Assembly (NCBI RefSeq): GCF_014836535.1
Contig: NZ_JACSQP010000004.1
Span: 183,705-247,704 of the forward strand
DNA: 64,000 bases
Origin: Microbacterium pullorum
GTDB lineage: Bacteria > Actinomycetota > Actinomycetes > Actinomycetales > Microbacteriaceae
Direction: 5' to 3'
Each line of letters starts with the position of its first letter. Within the stretch, counting starts at the first letter, position 1. The notes beneath the pieces were generated by a model. That model had not been told where the DNA came from. It made no database searches and was given only the letters and a program-made list of their open reading frames with translations. Of this stretch, positions 57,663 to 64,000 are shown piece after piece. The translations under genes and the position numbers were made by a program.

Positions 57663-58562
57663 ATGCTGTACTCGACCGTCACCCCCGCTGAGAAGCGGCG
57701 GCTGCTGCGCGAACGCCTCGCCACGGGCGACCTGCTGCGCTTTCCGGGCGCGTTCAACCCGCTGTCGGCGCGACTCATCCAGCAGAAGGGGTTCGAGGGC
57801 GTCTACATCTCGGGCGCGGTCCTCTCGGCCGATCTCGGCCTGCCCGACATCGGGCTGACGACCCTCACCGAGGTCGCCGGGCGCGGGCAGCAGATCGCCC
57901 GCATGACCGACTTGCCGGCGATCATCGACGCCGACACCGGCTTCGGTGAGCCGATGAACGTCGCCCGCACGATCCAGACCCTCGAGGATGCCGGCATCGC
58001 CGGAGCCCACATCGAGGATCAGGTGAACCCCAAGCGGTGCGGCCACCTCGACGGCAAGGCCGTCGTCGACCAGGGAACCGCGATCAAGCGCATCCGCGCG
58101 GCCGCCGATGCCCGCCGCGACCCGAACTTCCTCCTCATGGCCCGCACCGACATCCGCGCCGTCGACGGGCTGGATGCCGCCATCGACCGGGCCCGCGCCC
58201 TCGTCGACGCGGGAGCCGACGCCATCTTCCCCGAGGCGATGCGCACCCTCGAGGAGTTCGCCGCGGTGCGGGCGGCCGTGGACGTGCCGATCCTGGCGAA
58301 CATGACCGAGTTCGGCAAGAGCGACCTGTTCTCGGTCGATCAGCTGCGCGACGTCGGCGTCAACATCGTCATCTGGCCGGTGTCGCTGCTGCGCATCGCG
58401 ATGGGCGCGGCCGGCCGGGCGCTGGATACGCTGACCGACGAGGGGCACCTCACCGGCAGGCTGGGGGAGATGCAGCACCGCGCCGACCTGTACGACCTGC
58501 TCGACTACGAGGCGTACAACCACTTCGACACCACCGTCTTCAACTTCGAGATCGAGAAATGA
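57663..58562 (+). CDS. prpB: 2-methylisocitrate lyase
   Basis: Cleaves 2-methylisocitrate to pyruvate and succinate. 299 residues; ISGAVLSADLGLPDIGL, DADTGFGEPMNVART and the catalytic KRCGH (124-128), with HIEDQ before it. ATG at 57663 with AGAGGAGA 12 bases upstream. Middle gene of prpDBC. Confidence 0.96.
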   Translation: MLYSTVTPAEKRRLLRERLATGDLLRFPGAFNPLSARLIQQKGFEGVYISGAVLSADLGLPDIGLTTLTEVAGRGQQIARMTDLPAIIDADTGFGEPMNVARTIQTLEDAGIAGAHIEDQVNPKRCGHLDGKAVVDQGTAIKRIRAAADARRDPNFLLMARTDIRAVDGLDAAIDRARALVDAGADAIFPEAMRTLEEFAAVRAAVDVPILANMTEFGKSDLFSVDQLRDVGVNIVIWPVSLLRIAMGAAGRALDTLTDEGHLTGRLGEMQHRADLYDLLDYEAYNHFDTTVFNFEIEK

Positions 58563-58569
58563 GCGTGCG

Positions 58570-59757
58570 ATGACCACCGACATCAAGAAGGGCCTGGCGG
58601 GCGTCTTCGCCGACGTGACCGCGATCTCCAAGGTTGACCCCGAGATCAACAGCCTCGTGTACCGCGGCTACCCGGTGCAGGAGCTCGCGGCGACCCAGCC
58701 GTTCGAGGCAGTGGCCTATCTGCTCTGGAACGGCGAGCTGCCCACCGACGAGCAGCTCGCCGAGCTGCGGGCGATCGAGCACGCGAACCGGGCGCTGTCG
58801 CCCGCGGTGAAGGACCTCATCGACGCGATGCCGGTCGATTCCCACCCCATGGACGAGGTGCGCACCGTCGTCAGCCTGCTCGGGGCGATCGACACCGCCG
58901 GCATCGACAACGTGCTCGACGCGGTCGGCACGCCGGCGGAGAACCTCGACCGCAGCATCCGCCTGTTCGCCGCGCTGCCGGCTGTGATCGCCTACGGGCA
59001 GCGCCGCCGCCACGGCGACGAGCTCATCGAGCCGCGCGACGACCTCGACTACGCCGCCAACTTCCTGTGGATGACCTTCGGCGAAGAAGCCGACCCGGCC
59101 GTCGTCGACGCGTTCAACCGGTCGATGGTGCTCTACGCCGAGCACTCCTTCAACGCGTCGACGTTCACGGCGCGGGTCATCGCGTCGACCCTCAGTGACC
59201 TGTATTCGGCGGTCGTCGGTGCCATCGGCGCGCTCAAGGGCCCGCTGCACGGCGGCGCGAACGAGGCCGTGCTGCACGTGTTCACCGAGATCGGCTCGGC
59301 CGAGAATGTCGGGGCGTGGCTCGACGAGGCACTCGCCGCCAAGCGCAAGATCATGGGCTTCGGGCACCGCGTCTACAAGCGCGGCGACTCCCGGGTGCCG
59401 ACGATGAAGGCGGCGCTGGACACGCTCGTCGCGCACTACGACCGGCCCGACGTGGCGGAGCTCTACGACACGCTCGAGTCGGAGTTCGTCGCACGCAAGG
59501 GCATCTACCCGAACCTCGACTACCCCTCGGGCCCTGCCTACAGTCTGATGGGGTTCGACACGCTCACCTTCACGCCGTTGTTCATCGCCGCCCGCGTCAC
59601 CGGCTGGACGGCGCACATCATGGAGCAGCAGGCGTCCAACGCCCTCATCCGTCCGCTGTCGGCCTACGACGGGCCCGACGAACGTCACATCGACGGCTAC
59701 GTGCCGGATGCCGCCGACGTCGAGGCGCTGCAACGTCCCGAAGAGGCCGCCGACTAG
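58570..59757 (+). CDS. prpC: 2-methylcitrate synthase
   Basis: Condenses propionyl-CoA with oxaloacetate. 395 residues of the short citrate synthase fold; LVYRGYPVQELA, the GPLHGGANEAVL histidine, the MGFGHRVYKRGDSR histidine and a GFDTLTFTPLFIAAR aspartate block. Operon context with prpD and prpB favours methylcitrate over citrate synthesis. The stop is shared with the convergent IclR gene stop. Confidence 0.95.
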   Translation: MTTDIKKGLAGVFADVTAISKVDPEINSLVYRGYPVQELAATQPFEAVAYLLWNGELPTDEQLAELRAIEHANRALSPAVKDLIDAMPVDSHPMDEVRTVVSLLGAIDTAGIDNVLDAVGTPAENLDRSIRLFAALPAVIAYGQRRRHGDELIEPRDDLDYAANFLWMTFGEEADPAVVDAFNRSMVLYAEHSFNASTFTARVIASTLSDLYSAVVGAIGALKGPLHGGANEAVLHVFTEIGSAENVGAWLDEALAAKRKIMGFGHRVYKRGDSRVPTMKAALDTLVAHYDRPDVAELYDTLESEFVARKGIYPNLDYPSGPAYSLMGFDTLTFTPLFIAARVTGWTAHIMEQQASNALIRPLSAYDGPDERHIDGYVPDAADVEALQRPEEAAD

Positions 59758-60509
59758 CCCGGCACGGCGCGCTGCAGCGTGGCGACCGCCTCGTGCAGCG
59801 CCTGCACCACGACGGGGGCGGATTCGAGCGTCACGCGCACCTCGGGGCCCGAGACCGACACCGCCGCCGGCAGTGCCATGCCCGGCACCGCGACGGCGAA
59901 GCAGCGCACGCCGACCTCCTGCTCGCCCTCGTCGACGGCGTAGCCGCGTGAGCGGATGCGGCTCAGCTCGGCGAGCAGGTCGTCTTCGGTGCGCAGGGTG
60001 GTGTCGGTGAACCCCGGCATGCCGGTGCGGCGCGCGAGCGCGAGCGCATCGGCGTCGGGCAGCTGCGCGAGCAGTGCCTTGCCCACGCCGGTCGCGTGGG
60101 GGAAGACGCGGCGGCCGACCTCGGTGAACATGCGCATCTGGTGCTTCGAGGGGGACTGCGCGATGTAGGTGGCCATGTCGCCGTCGAGCACGGCGAGGTT
60201 CGCGCTCTCCTGGGTCGCGGCGCTGAGCGCGACGAGGGCGGGCTTCGCCCAACCCGACAGTCGCCGCGTGGCCGCCTCGCCGAGCCGGATGAGACCGGGG
60301 CCGAGGCTGTAGCGCCGCGAGGGCAGCTGCATGACGTAGCCGCGGGCGGCGAGGGTGCGCAGGATGCGGTGCACCGTGGGCGGCGGCAGCGACAGCGCGG
60401 CGGCGATCTCGCCGACCCCGGCCTCGCCGCCGAGCGCCGCCAGGGTCTCGAGCAGATCGAGCGTGCGCACGACCGACTGCACGCCCGGCGTGGGGATGTT
60501 CTCCGTCAC
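59754..60509 (-). CDS. IclR-family regulator, probable control of malate synthase
   Basis: 251 residues: an N-terminal winged helix (about 8-70, GVGEIAAALSLPPPTVHRILRTLAARGYV) and an IclR effector domain (about 80-245). GTG start with AGGAG 10 bases upstream. Divergent from the malate synthase gene across a region holding an IclR-like palindrome. Its 3' end overlaps prpC by two bases beyond the shared stop position. Confidence 0.9.
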   Translation of the reverse strand: MTENIPTPGVQSVVRTLDLLETLAALGGEAGVGEIAAALSLPPPTVHRILRTLAARGYVMQLPSRRYSLGPGLIRLGEAATRRLSGWAKPALVALSAATQESANLAVLDGDMATYIAQSPSKHQMRMFTEVGRRVFPHATGVGKALLAQLPDADALALARRTGMPGFTDTTLRTEDDLLAELSRIRSRGYAVDEGEQEVGVRCFAVAVPGMALPAAVSVSGPEVRVTLESAPVVVQALHEAVATLQRAVPG

Positions 60510-60521
60510 GAGTCGGCTCCT

Positions 60522-60549
60522 ATTCCGTAGAGTGGAATAAGCATTCCAC
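60522..60549. promoter_or_regulatory. Probable IclR operator
   Basis: GTGGAAT-AAGC-ATTCCAC (60532-60549) is a perfect palindrome close to the known IclR consensus TGGAAAT-N-ATTTCCA. An overlapping ATTCC-N7-GGAAT (60522-60538) adds a second half-site pair. It lies between the IclR gene and malate synthase. Confidence 0.75.
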
Positions 60550-60606
60550 GAGGCGGATCAGAGCTGGTACTTTCGACGACATTCCCGGACGAGAGGCAGA
60601 GCCGCC

Positions 60607-62793
60607 ATGCACGCCACGCACACCGCTCGACAGCAGCGCGCCGACCTGAGCGTCGCGACCCCGCTCCTCTCCTTCGCGGAGCAGGCCCTGGCTGAGCAGG
60701 GGAGGGATGCCGCCGAGTTCTGGCGCGGCGTGAGCGCACTGCTGCGCGACCTCACCCCCCGCAACCGCGAGCTGCTCGCCGAGCGCGACCGGCTGCAGGC
60801 CCAGATCGACGACTACCACCGGGCGAACCCGGGGCAGCCCGACCCGGCCGACTACCGCGCGTTCCTCGAGGACATCGGGTACCTGCAGGAGCAGCCCGGT
60901 CCCTTCCGCATCCGCACCGAGAACGTCGACGCCGAGATCGCGACCCTCGCCGGCCCGCAGCTCGTGGTGCCGCTGCTGAACGCGCGCTTCGCCGTCAACG
61001 CCGCGAACGCCCGCTGGGGGTCGCTGTACGACGCGCTCTACGGCACCGATGCCATCGCCGAGGCGGGCGAGCTGGCTCCCGGCGCGGCGTACAACCCGCA
61101 GCGCGGCGCCGCCGTCATCGCCTACGGTCGCCGCCTGCTCGACGAGGTCGCACCCCTCACCCGGGGCTCGCACGCCGACGCGGAGTCCTACCGCGTCGAG
61201 GGCGGCCGCCTGCTGGTGACCGTGGCGGGGCAGGACGTCGAACTGCGGGATGCCGACGTCTTCGCCGGCTACACCGGCGACGCCTCGGAGCCGGCATCGG
61301 TGCTGCTGCGCCACCACGGCCTGCACCTCGATGTGCTGATCGATCGGGCCGGCCGCATCGGCACGGCCGACCCCGCGGGCATCGACGACATCGTCGTGGA
61401 ATCGGCGATCACGACGATCATGGACCTCGAGGACTCCGTCGCCGCGGTGGATGCCGACGACAAGGCGCTCGGGTACCGCAACTGGCAGGGGCTGGTGACC
61501 GGCACGCTCACCGCCGAGCTCGTCAAGAACGGGCAGGCGTTCACCCGCCGCATGAACGACGACCGCCGCTACACCGCGCCGGACGGAGCGGAGTTCGCCC
61601 TCCCCGGCCGGTCGCTGCTGCTGGTGCGCAACGTGGGGCACCTGATGACGACGGACGCCATCACGGATGCCGCGGGCGAGCCGGTGCCCGAAGGCATGCT
61701 CGATGCGATCATGACCGCCGTCGGGGCCCTCCGCGACCTGCGCGGCGACCGGGCGGGCACCAACTCCCGCACCGGGTCGCTGTACATCGTGAAGCCGAAG
61801 ATGCACGGGCCGGCCGAGGTCGCCTTCACCGTGGACCTGTTCTCCCGCGTCGAGCAGCTGCTCGGGCTGCCCGAGGACACCCTCAAGGTCGGCATCATGG
61901 ATGAGGAGCGGCGCACCACCCTCAACCTGCGCGCGGCGATCGCCGAGGCGGCCGATCGCATCGTCTTCATCAACACCGGTTTCCTCGACCGCACCGGCGA
62001 CGAGATCCACACCTCGCTGCACGCCGGTCCCGTGGTGCCGAAGGCCGCCATCAAGGCCCAGCCGTTCCTCGGCGCGTATGAAGACGCCAACGTGGATGCC
62101 GGACTCGGCGCCGGATTCCTCGGTCGCGCCCAGATCGGCAAGGGGATGTGGGCGATGCCCGACCTCATGCACGACATGCTCGAGCAGAAGATCGCGCAGG
62201 TGCGCTCGGGCGCCACGACCGCGTGGGTGCCCTCGCCCACCGCGGCGACGCTGCATGCCCTGCACTACCACCAGGTCGACGTCGCCGAAGTGCAGCGCAC
62301 CGTCGCCGAGCGGCCGCCCCGCGGCATCGACGACATCCTGATCCCGCCGCTGCAGGCCGAGCCGCTCGAGCGCGAGACGGTGCTGGCCGAGGTCGACAAC
62401 AACGTGCAGTCGATCCTCGGATACGTGGTGCGGTGGGTGGATCAGGGTGTCGGCTGCTCGAAGGTGCCCGACATCAACGGCATCGCGCTCATGGAGGACC
62501 GGGCGACGCTCCGGATCTCCAGCCAGCTGCTGGCGAACTGGTTGGCACACGGCGTGATCGACACCGACGACGTGGACCGCAGCCTGGAGAAGCTCGCGGC
62601 GGTGGTCGACGCGCAGAACGCCGGCGACCCCGACTACGAGCCGCTGCTCGATGCCGGGGGGCGCGGCCACGGCATCGCCTTCGAGTCCGCCCGCCGCCTC
62701 ATCGTCGAGGGCGCCGCGCAGCCGAACGGCTACACCGAGCCGATCCTGCACGAGATGCGCCGCCGCAAGAAGGCCGAGCTCGCCGCCGAGTGA
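60607..62793 (+). CDS. glcB: Malate synthase G
   Basis: Condenses glyoxylate with acetyl-CoA to malate. 728 residues fits the monomeric G form. Family blocks: [24 protein letters not shown] (Asp/Glu near the metal), [53 protein letters not shown] segment, and [17 protein letters not shown]. The stop TGA lies in the first unit of a 20-bp tandem repeat. The leader is about 60 nt downstream of the IclR operator. Confidence 0.95.
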   Translation: MHATHTARQQRADLSVATPLLSFAEQALAEQGRDAAEFWRGVSALLRDLTPRNRELLAERDRLQAQIDDYHRANPGQPDPADYRAFLEDIGYLQEQPGPFRIRTENVDAEIATLAGPQLVVPLLNARFAVNAANARWGSLYDALYGTDAIAEAGELAPGAAYNPQRGAAVIAYGRRLLDEVAPLTRGSHADAESYRVEGGRLLVTVAGQDVELRDADVFAGYTGDASEPASVLLRHHGLHLDVLIDRAGRIGTADPAGIDDIVVESAITTIMDLEDSVAAVDADDKALGYRNWQGLVTGTLTAELVKNGQAFTRRMNDDRRYTAPDGAEFALPGRSLLLVRNVGHLMTTDAITDAAGEPVPEGMLDAIMTAVGALRDLRGDRAGTNSRTGSLYIVKPKMHGPAEVAFTVDLFSRVEQLLGLPEDTLKVGIMDEERRTTLNLRAAIAEAADRIVFINTGFLDRTGDEIHTSLHAGPVVPKAAIKAQPFLGAYEDANVDAGLGAGFLGRAQIGKGMWAMPDLMHDMLEQKIAQVRSGATTAWVPSPTAATLHALHYHQVDVAEVQRTVAERPPRGIDDILIPPLQAEPLERETVLAEVDNNVQSILGYVVRWVDQGVGCSKVPDINGIALMEDRATLRISSQLLANWLAHGVIDTDDVDRSLEKLAAVVDAQNAGDPDYEPLLDAGGRGHGIAFESARRLIVEGAAQPNGYTEPILHEMRRRKKAELAAE

Positions 62794-62852
62794 GTATTCG
62801 CGCCCGCGAGTGAGTATTCGCGCTCGTGAGTGAGTATTCGCGCTCGTGAGTG
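62788..62852. repeat. 20-bp tandem repeat at the 3' end of malate synthase
   Basis: GAGTGAGTATTCGCGCYCGY begins at 62788, 62808 and 62828, with a partial unit at 62848. It is A+T richer than its surroundings. The first unit contains the stop codon. Confidence 0.92.
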
Positions 62853-62854
62853 CG

Positions 62855-62880
62855 GCCAGGCGACTGCGCGCTCGCCTGGC
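62855..62880 (+). terminator. Hairpin after malate synthase
   Basis: Perfect 9-bp stem GCCAGGCGA / TCGCCTGGC with an 8-base loop, no T-run. Possible factor-assisted terminator. The remaining DNA to 63057 shows no gene. Confidence 0.5.
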
Positions 62881-63057
62881 GAGCCGCAGGAAGCGCGCTG
62901 AAGAGCTCGTCGGGCCCCTCGGGTGCGTCGCCGTCGAACGGGTCTCAGCACTGCGTACACCCCAATGTCGGAGGTCTGGTGTGTCCTGTACTACTGGCCA
63001 TCGGCCGGTGGCGCGCACCTGGGGGTTCGCGCCTCGCACGACCAGAAAGTCTTCGTC

Positions 63058-63960
63058 ATGTCCGAGAACAGCAACAACACCGATTCCACCGCCGACGTTC
63101 CGGTCACACAGCCGCCCGCCGGCTGGTACCCCGACCCGCAGAACCCGCAGGGCAGGCGGTACTGGGACGGCGCAGCGTGGACCGAGCACGCGTCCGTGCG
63201 CGACGCGTCCGGCGCGCTGGTGAGCCCGCCCGCCGCGCCCGAAGCGGCGATTCCCACGCACGGTGCAGTGGCCGTCACGGTGAAGCGGGGACTTCCGAAG
63301 CTGAAGTGGTGGCAGTGGGGCCTCGTCGCGCTCGCGGTTCTGACACTGATCAGCATCATCGCCAACGGGATCACGGGCAGCAGCGCATCGAGCGACGCCT
63401 TGCCGTCGGAGAAGCCGGTGGCGGCCGTTGACGAGACCGCGGATCCGGCCGTCGCAGAAGAGGTGGAAGACACCACCGTCGCCGTGCCGGATGTCGTCGG
63501 AAAGACGGTGGCGGACGCTCGTGCGGCTGTCGATTCGGCCGGGTTCGTCTTCGTGCCGGATGCCGGTGTGGGCGAGGACTGGGTGGTCCGCTCCCAGGGG
63601 CCGGTCGGTTCTCGGAAGGTGGAGCCGGGTACCGAGGTGACGGTGACCGCCGAGGCACCCAAGCCTGTGTACACGCTGGCTCAGCAGAATGCGATCGGTA
63701 TGGCGCAGTCGTACCTGTCCTACTCCGGCTTCTCCCGCACGGGTCTCATCGGTCAGCTGGAGTACGAGGGCTTTTCCACGGAGGACGCCGCTTTCGGCGC
63801 TGACAACGCCGGAGCCGATTGGAACGCCGAGGCGGCGGAGACGGCGGCGAGCTACCTGGAGTACTCCTCGTTCTCCCGGCAGTCGCTCTACGACCAGCTC
63901 GCCTACGAGGGATTCACCGACGCCGAGATCCAGTTCGGTCTCGCAGCAGTGGGTTACTGA
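63058..63960 (+). CDS. Membrane protein: DUF2510, PASTA and two Ltp-type repeats
   Basis: 300 residues. DUF2510 (about 19-45, PPAGWYPDPQNPQGRRYWDG), one transmembrane helix (about 84-104), an acidic linker, a PASTA domain (about 142-198, VPDVVGKTVADARAAVDSAG) and two Ltp repeats (about 208-250 and 256-298) with SYLSYSGFSRTGLIGQLEYE. Ltp repeats are known from the TP-J34 phage superinfection-exclusion lipoprotein. Topology places PASTA and Ltp outside the cell. The ATG at 63058 has only a weak AGAAAG site. Confidence 0.88.
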   Translation: MSENSNNTDSTADVPVTQPPAGWYPDPQNPQGRRYWDGAAWTEHASVRDASGALVSPPAAPEAAIPTHGAVAVTVKRGLPKLKWWQWGLVALAVLTLISIIANGITGSSASSDALPSEKPVAAVDETADPAVAEEVEDTTVAVPDVVGKTVADARAAVDSAGFVFVPDAGVGEDWVVRSQGPVGSRKVEPGTEVTVTAEAPKPVYTLAQQNAIGMAQSYLSYSGFSRTGLIGQLEYEGFSTEDAAFGADNAGADWNAEAAETAASYLEYSSFSRQSLYDQLAYEGFTDAEIQFGLAAVGY

Positions 63961-63976
63961 CGGTCACAGGAGGTGG

Positions 63977-64000
63977 GGGCTGTCACCGCGGTGACAGCCC
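63977..64000. terminator. Perfect 24-bp palindrome at window end
   Basis: GGGCTGTCACCGCGGTGACAGCCC, 16 bases after the stop of the Ltp protein gene. Probably the stem of a terminator; the window ends before any T-run could be seen. Confidence 0.5.

Overview
The window is about 70% G+C and densely packed with genes. It carries actinobacterial hallmarks: a coproporphyrin-type haem cluster with hemQ, coenzyme F420 genes with an F420-dependent glucose-6-phosphate dehydrogenase, small DUF2510, DUF3618 and YtxH proteins, and many GTG starts. It is most likely a chromosomal segment of a Microbacteriaceae member, probably Microbacterium or a near relative; this rests on gene content and style, not on a database search. 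I see no rRNA, tRNA, CRISPR array, transposase or prophage.

Layout. 1-8.7 kb: the end of an aldehyde dehydrogenase, purU, a POT peptide transporter, an MFS exporter, a GNAT plus OSBS/NSAR pair, a lipoprotein and a DUF4870 protein. 8.8-13.1 kb: glyS, a flotillin/NfeD pair and an HhH-GPD protein. 13.2-23.3 kb: haem synthesis, with hemA divergent from hemE-hemY-(YtxH, holin-like, DUF3618)-hemQ-hemC-hemD-hemB-hemL. 23.6-31.0 kb: an F420 locus, with cofD convergent to the tightly coupled operon fbiC > flavin monooxygenase > fgd > cofC-GNAT. 31-39 kb: a Lys/Ala/Pro-tailed protein, an ABC exporter, an acyl-CoA hydrolase, a J-domain protein, an SLC13-type transporter and a D,D-carboxypeptidase. 39.1-42.2 kb: a TPP riboswitch and a YkoEDC-type vitamin B1/HMP transporter. 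42.3-44.7 kb: an SDR/enoyl-CoA hydratase/SDR operon. 45-50.5 kb: a beta-glucoside PTS locus with antiterminator, RAT/terminator, PTS IIBCA, a GH1 enzyme and a HAD phosphatase. 50.5-55.2 kb: GNAT, rlmN, AKR, NUDIX and a quinone-reductase-like gene. 55.4-62.8 kb: a GntR regulator with prpD-prpB-prpC (methylcitrate cycle), then an IclR regulator divergent from malate synthase G. 63.1-64 kb: a DUF2510-PASTA-Ltp membrane protein.

Three observations stand out. (1) FbiC, the FO synthase, keeps the CofG iron-sulphur motif, but its CofH half has lost the segment that should carry CxxxCxxC. (2) At least two families of short palindromic repeats are scattered here: family A of about 86 bp (3 copies) and family B of about 67 bp (8 copies, some in 113/114-bp tandem arrays). 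Together with a local inverted repeat they are read in frame inside genes: the FbiC linker, the FbiC C-terminus, the CofC N-terminus and a lipoprotein N-terminus. (3) About a dozen genes have a TANNNT box exactly 6 nt before the start codon, which implies widespread leaderless transcription.

Functionally, the right end joins propionate use (prp) to glyoxylate-shunt malate synthase, each beside its own regulator. The left-centre joins haem and F420 cofactor synthesis.
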